From Agrococcus sp. ARC_14 (GTDB taxonomy: Bacteria > Actinomycetota > Actinomycetes > Actinomycetales > Microbacteriaceae), in NCBI RefSeq assembly GCF_022436485.1, contig NZ_JAKUDO010000001.1:682001-746000 (forward strand): a stretch of DNA of 64,000 nucleotides, given 5' to 3'. The stretch's first letter is position 1, and every line of letters begins with the position of its first letter. The notes under the pieces are model-generated. The model was not told the DNA's origin and made no database searches. It saw only the letters and a list, made by a program, of their open reading frames with translations. Shown here piece by piece: positions 37,304 to 46,023 of the stretch. The translations under genes and the position numbers were made by a program.

Positions 37304-38464
37304 ATGCGCTCCACCCGCCGCGGCGCCCTCGTCGCACTGCCCCTTGCCGGGCTTCTCCTCGCCGGCCGCGCCACAGCATCCGCCGATCCCGACTCCACCG
37401 AGGCTGCCGTCGACTACGACGCCCTGAGCCACGAGGAGCTCGTCGAGCTCGCCACCGAAGAGGGCGCCGTCACGGTCTACGCCTTCACCAGCCGCATCGC
37501 ATCCGTCGAGGAGGCCTTCCAGGCCGAGTACCCCGGCATCGACGTCACGAGCATCGACATCTCGTCGACCGAGATGATCACGAGGCTCGCCACCGAGCAC
37601 GAGGCCGGCAGCGAGACGGCTGACGTCGCCTACCTCTCCGACGCGCCCGTCGTCATCCCCGAGCTCGTCGAGACCGGCATCTTGCACGCCTACGTGCCGG
37701 AGCGCCTCACGGGCGTGCTCGCCGAGGAGCACCAGACGCCGCTGCTCGCGCAGCGCCTGTCGACGAAGATCCTGATGTACAACGAGGAGGCCTACCCGAA
37801 CGGCACCCCGGTCACGAACCTGTGGCAGCTCACGACCCCCGAGTGGACCGGCCGCGTCGTGCTCGTCGACCCCAACGTGCGCGGCGACTACCTCGACCTC
37901 GCGACCGAGATGAGCCTGCGCGCCGACGAGATGGCCGCCGCCTACGAGGAGCTCGTGGGTGAGCCGCTCGTGCTCGACGAGGGCGTCGCCGACGCCGGCC
38001 AGCAGTTCATGGCCGACCTGTATGCGAACGACGCGGTGCTGGTCGACGACACGGATGCCGTGAACGCGGCGATCGGCACGACCGGTCAGGAGACGCCCCC
38101 GGTGGGCTTCACGAGCTACTCCGACCGCCGCGACAACGAGGAGGAGGGCTGGGCGCTGCAGGCCGCCTCGGGCGTCGCTCCTGCCAACGGCATCGTCTTC
38201 CCGGCGCTGCTCGGCATCACCGAGAACGTCGAGCACCCGGCCGCCGCGCGCCTCATGATCGACTTCCTCATGGGCGACGACACCGAGTCGGGCGGCCCCG
38301 GCTTCGAGCCCTTCGCCGTCGCCGGCGACTACCCGACCCGCAGCGACGTGGCGGCGCACGAGGACGCACTGCCGCTCGAGGAGCTGGGCGCCTGGTCGAT
38401 CGATCCGGAGGCCACCGTCGAGCTGCGCGACGACACCGCCGACTTCCTGCTCACCATCCAGTGA
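37304..38464 (+). CDS. ABC transporter substrate-binding protein (iron/phosphosugar-type family), lipobox cysteine absent
   Basis: A 386-residue class of binding protein in the FbpA/AfuA fold group. EGAVTVYAFTSRIASVEEAF, EMITRLATEH, VAYLSDAPVVIPEL, TKILMYNEEAYP and ANGIVFPALLGITENVEHPA follow the family pattern. The paired tyrosines that hold Fe3+ in FbpA are not seen, which speaks against an iron ligand. The signal region PLAGLLLAGRATAS looks like a lipobox in which Cys has become Arg (CGC in place of TGC), so lipid anchoring should fail unless a signal peptidase I site after ATASA is used. Leads the operon SBP-permease-ATPase-phosphatase. Confidence 0.85.
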   Translation: MRSTRRGALVALPLAGLLLAGRATASADPDSTEAAVDYDALSHEELVELATEEGAVTVYAFTSRIASVEEAFQAEYPGIDVTSIDISSTEMITRLATEHEAGSETADVAYLSDAPVVIPELVETGILHAYVPERLTGVLAEEHQTPLLAQRLSTKILMYNEEAYPNGTPVTNLWQLTTPEWTGRVVLVDPNVRGDYLDLATEMSLRADEMAAAYEELVGEPLVLDEGVADAGQQFMADLYANDAVLVDDTDAVNAAIGTTGQETPPVGFTSYSDRRDNEEEGWALQAASGVAPANGIVFPALLGITENVEHPAAARLMIDFLMGDDTESGGPGFEPFAVAGDYPTRSDVAAHEDALPLEELGAWSIDPEATVELRDDTADFLLTIQ

Positions 38465-38477
38465 TCTGCGCCGACTC

Positions 38478-40199
38478 TTGATCAAGGCCATCACCGCCGC
38501 GCTGCGGCGACCCGCGACGCTGCCGGCGCTCATCGCCCTGGCAGCGCTCGCGGTGCTCGTCGCGGGGCCGCTCGCCGGCCTCGTCGCCGCCACGCTCGAT
38601 GCGGACGGCATCGAGGCCTGGGGCGATGTGCTCGCGAGCCCGCTCTCGACAGCGCTGCTGTGGGAGCCGCTCGGCGGCTCGCTCGTCGTCGGGCTCGGCA
38701 CCGGCATCGCCTCGGTGGTGCTCGGCTCCTTCCTCGCCTGGGCGGTCGTGCTCACCGACATGCCCTTCCGCCGCACCGTCGGCGTGCTCGCCACCATCCC
38801 CTTCGCGATCCCCTCCTTCGCGATCGCGCTCGCCTGGGAGAGCGTCTTCCGCAACGACCGGATCGGCGGCGCCTCGGGCCTGCTCGCAGGCCTCGGCGTG
38901 CAGGTGCCGGATGCGCTGGCCTGGGGTGCGCTGCCGGTCACGCTGACGCTGACTGCCCACTACTTCTCGCTCGCCTTCGTGGTGGTCGCGGCGGCGCTCG
39001 CGGGCATCGGTGGCGACCTGCTGGCCGCCGCGGAGCTCACCGGCGCCTCCCGCGCCCGCGTCGCGCTGCGGATCGCGCTGCCGGCGGTGGCGCCCGCGAT
39101 GGGCTCCGGCTTCCTGCTCGCCTTCGCGGAGGGCGTCTCGAACTTCGCCGTGCCGGCGCTGCTCGGTCTGCCGGTGCGCTTCCAGACGCTCAGCACGCGT
39201 CTCTACGGCGCCATCTCGACCGGTGACCAGGATCGCGGCTTCGTGCTCTCGATCCTGCTCGTGCTGGTCGCCGCCGTCGTGCTCTGGACGGGCACGCGCG
39301 TGACGGCGCGATCGGTCGCGACCGTGACGGGCAAGCCCTCCAGGGCCCGGCGCATCCGTCTCGGTGCCGCGAAGCCCCTCGTGCTCACGGGGGCGCTGGC
39401 GATCGTCGTCGCCGCCACGATCCTGCCCGCCATCGTGCTCGCCGCCAGCACGCTGCTGCGACGCACGAACCGCTTCGACGGCGGGCTGACGCTGCACTAC
39501 TGGGCCGGCTCCTCCGACTCGTCGATCGCGCAGGGGCTGCGCGGCGTGCTCGTCGACCCGCGCATCCTCGAGGCCATGAGCGGCACGGTGCTGCTCGCGG
39601 CGACCGTCGCCGTCATCACGATGGCTCTGGGGTTCGTCGCCGCGTGGTCGGCCGCGCGCACGCCGCCGTGGATCGGCGGCACCCTCTCGGCGCTCTCCTA
39701 CGTGCCGTTCCTGATCCCCGGCGTCGCGCTCGGGGCCGCCGTGATCGCGCAGTTCGGCAGGCCGTTCCTGGGGCTGCCGAGCATCTACGGCACCTTCTGG
39801 ATCCTGGTCGTCGGCGGCATCGCCGCGAGCATCCCCTTCGCCTTCCAGACCTCGAGGGCGGCGCTCGCGCAGGTCTCGCGCGAGCTCGAGGACGCCGCTG
39901 CGATGGCGGGCGCGGGCACCTGGCGCACCCTCGGCCGCATCCTGCTGCCCGTCACCGCCCGCGGCACCGTCGGCGGGGCCGCGCTCGTGTTCGTGACGAT
40001 GGCGCGGGATCTCTCGCTGGTCGTCATGCTCGTCACGCCCGCGACGCCGCTGCTCGCCGTGACCGCCTACGAGTACGCATCGGAGGGCTTCACGCAGCAC
40101 GCCAACGCCATCACCCTCATCATCACGGTCGTCTCGGTGACCGTCACCCTGCTCGCCCGTCGCCTGGAAGGGCGGCGCTCACCGTGGATGGACGCATGA
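38478..40199 (+). CDS. ABC transporter permease, two fused BPD permease domains (FbpB/AfuB type)
   Basis: A 573-residue membrane protein with about twelve segments. Each half has the EAA loop: AAAELTGASRARVALRIALP in the first and DAAAMAGAGTWRTLGRILLP in the second. A fused pair is usual for the iron/phosphosugar-type importers. The start is a TTG 14 bases after the binding-protein stop with no strong ribosome binding site, so translation may rely on coupling. Its stop overlaps the ATPase start (ATGA). Confidence 0.9.
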   Translation: MIKAITAALRRPATLPALIALAALAVLVAGPLAGLVAATLDADGIEAWGDVLASPLSTALLWEPLGGSLVVGLGTGIASVVLGSFLAWAVVLTDMPFRRTVGVLATIPFAIPSFAIALAWESVFRNDRIGGASGLLAGLGVQVPDALAWGALPVTLTLTAHYFSLAFVVVAAALAGIGGDLLAAAELTGASRARVALRIALPAVAPAMGSGFLLAFAEGVSNFAVPALLGLPVRFQTLSTRLYGAISTGDQDRGFVLSILLVLVAAVVLWTGTRVTARSVATVTGKPSRARRIRLGAAKPLVLTGALAIVVAATILPAIVLAASTLLRRTNRFDGGLTLHYWAGSSDSSIAQGLRGVLVDPRILEAMSGTVLLAATVAVITMALGFVAAWSAARTPPWIGGTLSALSYVPFLIPGVALGAAVIAQFGRPFLGLPSIYGTFWILVVGGIAASIPFAFQTSRAALAQVSRELEDAAAMAGAGTWRTLGRILLPVTARGTVGGAALVFVTMARDLSLVVMLVTPATPLLAVTAYEYASEGFTQHANAITLIITVVSVTVTLLARRLEGRRSPWMDA

Positions 40200-41308
40200 C
40201 ACCCGCACCGACCCCCGCCCCGCCAGCTGCCTTCGGGCCCGCCAGCACCGCATCCGACGCCCCCGGCGTGCCCATCGCGCTGCGCGGCCTCGGCAAGCGC
40301 TTCGGCACCACAGCAGCCGCCGCGGTCGACGACGTCTCGCTCGAGGTGCCGGCCGGCGCCTTCCTCGTGCTGCTCGGGCCCTCGGGCTGCGGCAAGTCGA
40401 CGACGCTGCGGATGCTCGCGGGGCTTGAAGAGCCCACGAGCGGCACCATCGCGCTCGGCGACCGCATCGTGGCCGACGGCGACGCCGGCACGCACCTCGC
40501 CCCCGGCCGTCGAGGCGTCGGGATGGTCTTCCAGGGCTACGCGCTCTGGCCGCACATGACGGTGCGGCAGAACATCGAGTGGCCGCTGCGGGTCGCCCGC
40601 TGGTCGGCCTCCGACCGCCGCGCGCGCGTCGCCGACACGCTGCGGCTCGTCGAGCTCGACGGGCTCGCCGACCGGCTGCCCGCGCAGCTCTCCGGCGGCC
40701 AGCAGCAGCGGGTCGCGATCGCGCGCACCATCGCGCCGCGGCCCTCCGTGCTGCTGTTCGACGAGCCGCTCTCGAACCTCGACGCCCGGCTGCGGGTCGA
40801 CATGCGGGCCGAGCTCGTGCGCGTGCACCGCGAGTCGGGCGCCACGAGCGTCTACGTCACGCACGATCAGAGCGAGGCGCTCGCGATGGCGACACACGTG
40901 GCCGTCATGCGCGGCGGCAGGCTCGAGCAGATCGGCACGCCGGATGAGCTGGTGCGGGCTCCGGCGACCGCGTTCGTCGCCGAGTTCCTGGGCACGCCGG
41001 CGGCTGTGCTGGTGCCGGGCGAGGGGGAGGGCGCCGCGTTCATGCCGTGGAACGAGGGCACCCGGCTGGCGATGTACCGACCCGAGGAGGTGCGGCTGGC
41101 GGCGGCCGACGGCGGGCAGCTCGACGTCGACGTGCTGGAGGCCGCGCCGCTCGCGGGCCGCACGGTCGTCACGGTCCGGCACGGCTCGCGCCGCCTCGCG
41201 ATCGTCAGCGACGCCGAGGGCGGCGGCGCGGCGACCGCCACGCGGGCCAGGCTGGTGCTGCCCTCCGCGCCCGTGCGGACCTTCGCGCGCGAGGAGGCCG
41301 CCCGATGA
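40196..41308 (+). CDS. ABC transporter ATP-binding protein (FbpC/PotA-like)
   Basis: A 370-residue ATPase. Walker A is GPSGCGKST, the Q-loop is MVFQGYALWPH, the signature LSGGQQQR, Walker B VLLFDEPLSNLDA and the H-loop VYVTHDQSEA. A C-terminal TOBE-like domain starts at about residue 275 (LAMYRPEEVRLAAADGG), as in CUT1/iron-type ATPases. The first 25 residues are a Pro/Ala-rich tail. It overlaps the permease gene in front and the phosphatase gene behind by four bases each. Confidence 0.93.
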   Translation: MTPAPTPAPPAAFGPASTASDAPGVPIALRGLGKRFGTTAAAAVDDVSLEVPAGAFLVLLGPSGCGKSTTLRMLAGLEEPTSGTIALGDRIVADGDAGTHLAPGRRGVGMVFQGYALWPHMTVRQNIEWPLRVARWSASDRRARVADTLRLVELDGLADRLPAQLSGGQQQRVAIARTIAPRPSVLLFDEPLSNLDARLRVDMRAELVRVHRESGATSVYVTHDQSEALAMATHVAVMRGGRLEQIGTPDELVRAPATAFVAEFLGTPAAVLVPGEGEGAAFMPWNEGTRLAMYRPEEVRLAAADGGQLDVDVLEAAPLAGRTVVTVRHGSRRLAIVSDAEGGGAATATRARLVLPSAPVRTFAREEAAR

Positions 41309-41898
41309 CCACGCTCCTGCTGGTGCGCCACGGCTCGACCGCGTGGAACGCATCCGGCCGACTGCAGGGCACGACCGACATCGCGCTCTCACCGGCGGGG
41401 GAGCGGGAGGCGCTGCTGCTGCGCCCGCTCATCGAGCCGTGGGCGCCGGCGGCGGTCGTCGCCTCGCCGCTGCTGCGCGCGGCGACCACGGCGCGGCTGC
41501 TCGTCGGGCACGAGGTGGCCACGGATGCGCGGCTCGTCGAGGTCGGGCTCGGCGAGTGGGAGGGGCGCACCCCCGCGGAGATCGGCGACGACGAGCGGGC
41601 CTGGCGGCGCGGCGAGCTCGTGCCGCCGGGGGGAGAGGCCGCCGAGGCGGCGACGCGGCGCATCCGGGCGGCCCTCGACGACGCCGTCGGCCTTGGCGAC
41701 CCGGTGCTGGTCGTGACCCACGGTGGCGTGGTGCGCGCGGCGCTCGCCTCGCTCGTCGGGCTCGCGACGCGGCACATCGCCCCGGTGCCGCCGGCGAGCC
41801 TGACCGTGGTCGAGCTCGCGGGCGGGGTGCCGCGACTGCGCAGCCTCGGGGTCGTGCCGCAGGCGGACAGCGCGGGAGCGGTGCGGGGCCGTCGCTGA
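41305..41898 (+). CDS. Histidine phosphatase family protein
   Basis: A 197-residue phosphoglycerate-mutase-like phosphatase. The active-site motif is LVRHGSTAWN with the nucleophilic His near residue 9, followed by GRLQGTTDIALSPAGEREA, the acid-donor region VGLGEWEGRTPAEI, and the second His in VVTHGGVVRAAL. It removes phosphate from a small molecule. Being the fourth coupled gene of a transporter operon under an SIS-domain regulator, it may dephosphorylate the imported ligand or a derived metabolite. Confidence 0.9.
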   Translation: MTTLLLVRHGSTAWNASGRLQGTTDIALSPAGEREALLLRPLIEPWAPAAVVASPLLRAATTARLLVGHEVATDARLVEVGLGEWEGRTPAEIGDDERAWRRGELVPPGGEAAEAATRRIRAALDDAVGLGDPVLVVTHGGVVRAALASLVGLATRHIAPVPPASLTVVELAGGVPRLRSLGVVPQADSAGAVRGRR

Positions 41899-41940
41899 TC
41901 TCGTGCCGGCGGATTCCGGGCTGCTGTCGGGCGGAGGGGC

Positions 41941-41946
41941 CATACT
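41941..41946 (+). promoter_or_regulatory. -10 box (CATACT) of the Gln-rich membrane protein gene, leaderless spacing
   Basis: CATACT ends six bases before the ATG at 41953. Confidence 0.4.
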
Positions 41947-41952
41947 GAGCAC

Positions 41953-42885
41953 ATGGCGCAGGTGGTGAGAGCTCAGGGGTGGGTCGGCCCGCTGATCATG
42001 TTCGTGCTCGGCATCATCCTGCTGCTGAACGGTGTGCCGGCGCTGATCCAGTGGCTGCCGTGGATCGCGCAGAGCGCGCTGGTGATCGGCGTCGAGTCGG
42101 CGCTGGAGACCGCGCTCGTGCCGCTCCTGATCGCGGGCGCTGCCACGTTCATCGGCTTCCTCATGCTGCGCGGCGGCTTCGGCGCGCTGCGCAACCAGGC
42201 CCGCGGGGCCACGAACCGCGCGCGCGAGCGGGCGCGCACCGGCGTGCAGCAGGTGCGGCGAGAGGTGTCTGAGCAGACGGGCAGCGTCTCCTCGCAGGCT
42301 GAGCACCTCGTGAATCGAGTGCCGCAGTCGTGGCGCGATCGCATCCAGGCGGCAGCGGATGCGGTCGAGCAGGAGCGCGCGAAGCAGGCGGCGGCCGCGC
42401 AGGGGCAGGGGCAGGCGCAGCCGCAGCCGCAGCAGCGGTCGGCGCAGCAGTACCAGGGGCAGGGGCACCAGCAGGGCCAGGGCCAGCGCCAGGGCCAGCC
42501 CTACCAGGGCCAGGGTCAGCAGCAGGGCCAGGGTCAGCGCATGCAGCAGGCCAGCCAGCAGCTGCCGGGTGGTGAGCGGCTCGCTCGCATCGACCAGCTG
42601 CGGCAGCGCGTCGACTCGCGGGTGCAGCAGGCGGCCCAGGGGCAGGACACCGCGAAGCAGGCAGCAGAGCAGGCTCGCCGCGTCGCGAAGGTCGCCTCCG
42701 ATCGTGCGCAGCAGGTGCTGCCGCAGCACCTCGACGTGGCGACCCAGGCGCTGGTCGGCCGGCTCGACGTCGCCGACGCCGAGCGCATCCGCCGGCGCGG
42801 CTCGACGCTGGTCCGCTCATCGCTGACGACCAGTGCGCTGCGCAAGACCTCGCTGAGCACCAACTCGCTCTTCCGCCACCGCTGA
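41953..42885 (+). CDS. Membrane protein with Gln/Gly-rich low-complexity region
   Basis: A 310-residue protein that I do not recognise. Two membrane segments (about 13-33 and 52-72) with a periplasmic loop form an N-terminal hairpin. A basic, helical segment follows (QARGATNRARERARTGVQQV), then a Gln/Gly-rich stretch at about residues 148-205 built on QGQGQ, QGQ-Q and YQGQGQQQ, and finally a helical C-terminal third rich in Gln and Arg (DTAKQAAEQARRVAKVASDR). The low-complexity part may be disordered, phase-separating or wall-interacting; that is speculation. The convergent neighbour is the AtoE-type gene. Confidence 0.75.
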   Translation: MAQVVRAQGWVGPLIMFVLGIILLLNGVPALIQWLPWIAQSALVIGVESALETALVPLLIAGAATFIGFLMLRGGFGALRNQARGATNRARERARTGVQQVRREVSEQTGSVSSQAEHLVNRVPQSWRDRIQAAADAVEQERAKQAAAAQGQGQAQPQPQQRSAQQYQGQGHQQGQGQRQGQPYQGQGQQQGQGQRMQQASQQLPGGERLARIDQLRQRVDSRVQQAAQGQDTAKQAAEQARRVAKVASDRAQQVLPQHLDVATQALVGRLDVADAERIRRRGSTLVRSSLTTSALRKTSLSTNSLFRHR

Positions 42886-42898
42886 GCGCGGCCGTCGG

Positions 42899-44275
42899 TC
42901 AGAGCGACCAGACGAGCAGGATGCCGGCGAACACCAGGCCCGAGGCGATGAGCGTCACGGTCGTGTAGCCCAGGATGTCGCGCATCTTGAGGCCCGCGAT
43001 GGCCAGCAGCGGCAGCGCCCAGAAGGGCTGGATCATGTTGGTCCACTGGTCGCCGTAGGCCACCGCCATGATCGGGATGGCCGGGTCGACGCCGAGGCGC
43101 TCTGCCGCGTCGAGCATGATCGGTGCCTGCACCGCGAACTGTCCGCCGCCGGAGGGGACGAAGAAGTTCACCAGGCCCGCCGACAGCAGCGCGAACAGGC
43201 CGAACGTCGTCGGGTTCGAGATGGCGACGAACCCGTCGGAGAACACCTGCACGAGGCCCGAGCCGGTCATGATGCCGAGGATGCCCGCGTAGAGGGGGAA
43301 CTGCAGCAGGATCTCGCCGACGTTCGATGCGGCCTCCTTCGTGAGGCGGATGATCTCGAACGGGCTGCGCACCAGCAGGAAGATGAGCGCCAGGAACGAC
43401 CAGTTGACGATGTCGAGCGTGAGCGTGCCGCCCTGCACGAAGTGCACCACCAGGTAGAACACGAGCGCGGCGCCGACGATGAGCGTGATGATGCGGCTGG
43501 CGTCGATGCGATCGGCCGGGGTGACGACCTCTTCCTCCTGCTCGACGATCTGCTCGCGGGCGTCGAGCTGCAGCTCGCTGATCGTGTCGCTGCCGCGCGG
43601 AGCGACGAGCGCGAGGGCCACCGCGACCGCGATGATCGTGACGACGGCGCCGATCATGTTGGGCAGCGCGAAGGTCGTCTCGGTGATGGGGATGACCTCG
43701 CCGCCGAGGTGCTCGGCGATGAACGAGTCGGGCGTCGCCGCGGTCAGCGGGCCGGATCCCGAGTAGCCCATGTGCCAGACGACGAAGCCCGAGAAGCCGG
43801 CGGCGACCAGCATCGGGAAGTGCAGCGCGAGCCCGCGCTCCTTGCCGGAGGCCGCGACCTCGCGGGCCAGCAGGCCCCCGACCACGAGCCCGAGGCCCCA
43901 GGTGATGAGGGATGCGACGGCTGCGACGACGAACACGAACACGTAGGCCTGCACCGGCGTCTGCGGCAGCGACGCGAGCTTGCGGAGCAGCTTGCGGACC
44001 GGCCGCGTGTTCGCGAGCATGTGGCCCAGCAGCAGGATCAGCGCCATCTGGGTCATGAAGGCGAGCAGGCCCGCGAGTCCGTCGCCCCAGTAGGTGACCA
44101 GATCGACCGGGTTCGTCTGCGTCACGGTCAGCGCGAGCAGGGCGACGATCAGGGTGAGGATGATCGCGAAGACGAGCGCGGAGGGGATCCACCGCTCGAC
44201 CACGCTGTTGATCGGCCGCATGGCTCGTGCGAGCGGCGCGCCGGACTGCTTCTTCGGGGCAGGGCTGTTCGACAT
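42899..44275 (-). CDS. atoE: Short-chain fatty acid transporter (AtoE family)
   Basis: A 458-residue polytopic protein of the AtoE family with about twelve segments. LITWGLGLVVGGLLAREVA, LVAAGFSGFVVWHMGYSGSG, SGGGQFAVQAPIMLDAAERL and GDQWTNMIQPFWALPLLAIA match the family strongly. It would take up acetoacetate, butyrate or related acids. GAGGTGAACC precedes the ATG. Single-gene unit. The link to the CoA-transferase at the left edge is attractive but they are 41 kb apart. Confidence 0.9.
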   Translation of the reverse strand: MSNSPAPKKQSGAPLARAMRPINSVVERWIPSALVFAIILTLIVALLALTVTQTNPVDLVTYWGDGLAGLLAFMTQMALILLLGHMLANTRPVRKLLRKLASLPQTPVQAYVFVFVVAAVASLITWGLGLVVGGLLAREVAASGKERGLALHFPMLVAAGFSGFVVWHMGYSGSGPLTAATPDSFIAEHLGGEVIPITETTFALPNMIGAVVTIIAVAVALALVAPRGSDTISELQLDAREQIVEQEEEVVTPADRIDASRIITLIVGAALVFYLVVHFVQGGTLTLDIVNWSFLALIFLLVRSPFEIIRLTKEAASNVGEILLQFPLYAGILGIMTGSGLVQVFSDGFVAISNPTTFGLFALLSAGLVNFFVPSGGGQFAVQAPIMLDAAERLGVDPAIPIMAVAYGDQWTNMIQPFWALPLLAIAGLKMRDILGYTTVTLIASGLVFAGILLVWSL

Positions 44276-44403
44276 GGTTCACCTCGTTGTGCATGGAACG
44301 TCGGGGGCCGGATGGGCCTCGAGCGACTGTAGCGAAGTCGCGATGTCGGCGGATGCGGTGCGGCAGCCCCGAGCGCGCGGGCGCGAAGTGGGATGATCGC
44401 AGG

Positions 44404-44874
44404 ATGGATGAGACGCCCGATCCCGCCGCTGCCCACGGCGAGCACGCTCGCGCGGAGCGCCACCAGGACGTCGAGGTGCGCGTGCGCCGCACGCCGAGGT
44501 ACTGGCGGTTCATCGCGCTCGGCGCCGTGCTCGGCGCAGTCGCGATGTGGGTGATCGGCGTCAGCGTGCCGCCCGGCCTCGATGCGCAGGGCCAGCGCGT
44601 CGACACCTCGCCGGTGATCGGCCTGGGGATCGTGATCGGCTTCGTCGTGGGCGCAGGTCTCGGCGGGCTGGTCGCAGTCATCATCGACAGGGCGCTCGTG
44701 CGTCGTGGGCAGACGCTCGTCGCCGAGCAGACCGACATCGAGGAGCCCGAGGCGCCCGACGCTGCTGTCGACGAGTCCGCGGCTGACGCGGGCGAGGCCG
44801 CCTTCGAGCCGCTCGAGCCGGCCGAGCCGGCCGCCGACGAGCCGCAGGAGCGCGACCGCCCCAGCGGGGCCTGA
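44404..44874 (+). CDS. Small membrane protein with acidic C-terminal tail
   Basis: A 156-residue protein, not recognised. It has a polar N-terminus with an Arg-rich patch (EVRVRRTPRYWRF), two membrane segments (about 40-58 and 74-98), and an acidic Pro/Glu/Ala tail of about 50 residues (EPLEPAEPAADEPQERD). GATGAT lies six bases before the ATG at 44404. It is followed after two bases by the next membrane-protein gene, so the two form an operon ahead of the convergent purF. Confidence 0.7.
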   Translation: MDETPDPAAAHGEHARAERHQDVEVRVRRTPRYWRFIALGAVLGAVAMWVIGVSVPPGLDAQGQRVDTSPVIGLGIVIGFVVGAGLGGLVAVIIDRALVRRGQTLVAEQTDIEEPEAPDAAVDESAADAGEAAFEPLEPAEPAADEPQERDRPSGA

Positions 44875-44876
44875 GC

Positions 44877-46013
44877 GTGGCAGCCAGGCGCGCGCGGCTC
44901 GGCATCGGGCACGCACTCGCCTGGATCGCCTACGGCCTCGTGGCCGCAGCGGTGATGACGGATGCGGTGGCGCGCGACAGCGCAGCGCTCACGCTCGCGC
45001 TCGGCGCGACCTGCGCGGTCGCCGCTGCCGCGATCGGCCTGCTCGCTCCCGTGCGCATCGCGCCGCGCGCGCTGCTGATCGCCGCGGCCGGCGTCGCCGC
45101 GGCAGCAGCTGCGGTCGCGGGCGCGCTCGCGCTGCTCGACCAGCCGCCGCACCCGGCCATCGCAGCAGCGCTCGGTCTCGCTGCCGGCGTGCACACCGCG
45201 GCCATCCGCGACGCGGTCGTCGCTGACCACCTCCTCGGGCTGTGGGTGCGCCCAGCGCCCACGCTGCTCGCGGCGGCCGCCGGGGTCGCGCTCGTGGCGA
45301 CCATCGTCGCGGTCCCCGGCTCCTCGCTGTTGCCCGCCATCGCCCTCGTGGTCGCGGCGGGGCTCCAGCTCGTGGCGCTCGGGCTCGTCGTCGCATCCGG
45401 GCGCGCTCCGGCGGATCCGGTCGGGTCGAGCGCGTCCGCTCTGCCGGAGAGCGCCGACCGTGAGGCCGCGCCCAGTGCCGCCATGGCGCCGCCTCCTCTG
45501 CTCGCGCTGCTGGCGATCGCGGCGGCCGGCGCCGTGGCGATCGTCGCGCTGCGGCCCGGACTGTCGGCGATCGGCACCGATGAGCCGCAGCCGGCCGGTC
45601 CGCTCGCGCTCACCCTCGCGCTGGGCGCGCTCCTCGGGCCGCCGCTCGCCGTGCTGGCGGGGCGTTCCGGCGGCAGCGCTGCCACGGTGCTCGCGACGGT
45701 CGGCGGTGGCGCTGCGCTGATCGCGCCCATCGCGCGGCCGGGAGTGCTGGACCTCGTGGCCGCGGCCGTGCTCGGCGTGGCGCTGGCCGCATCCATCGCC
45801 CTCGCAGAGCTCGCGCGCCGCTCCGGAGTGCGGCTGGCGCGTGGTGCGACGGCGCTGATCGTGCTCGCCGGTGCCGCCGGCGCGGGTGTCGCGGCGCTGC
45901 TGCTCGCTGCCGTGCCGCTGCCTGATGTCGTGCTGTGCGCCGCGCTGGCGTGCCTGGTCGCGGGGGTCGGCGTGTGGGCGCCGGGGATGGCGGCGAGGCA
46001 GCCGGTGGGCTGA
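44877..46013 (+). CDS. Polytopic membrane protein of unknown function
   Basis: A 378-residue, Ala/Leu-rich protein with about ten or eleven membrane segments and a short polar stretch near residue 185 (GSSASALPESADREAAPSAA). I recognise no family motif; the pattern of two sets of segments around a central loop is transporter-like. It starts at a GTG two bases after the previous stop, so it is in the same operon. Its end is convergent with purF. Confidence 0.7.
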   Translation: MAARRARLGIGHALAWIAYGLVAAAVMTDAVARDSAALTLALGATCAVAAAAIGLLAPVRIAPRALLIAAAGVAAAAAAVAGALALLDQPPHPAIAAALGLAAGVHTAAIRDAVVADHLLGLWVRPAPTLLAAAAGVALVATIVAVPGSSLLPAIALVVAAGLQLVALGLVVASGRAPADPVGSSASALPESADREAAPSAAMAPPPLLALLAIAAAGAVAIVALRPGLSAIGTDEPQPAGPLALTLALGALLGPPLAVLAGRSGGSAATVLATVGGGAALIAPIARPGVLDLVAAAVLGVALAASIALAELARRSGVRLARGATALIVLAGAAGAGVAALLLAAVPLPDVVLCAALACLVAGVGVWAPGMAARQPVG

Positions 46014-46023
46014 GCTCCACCGT

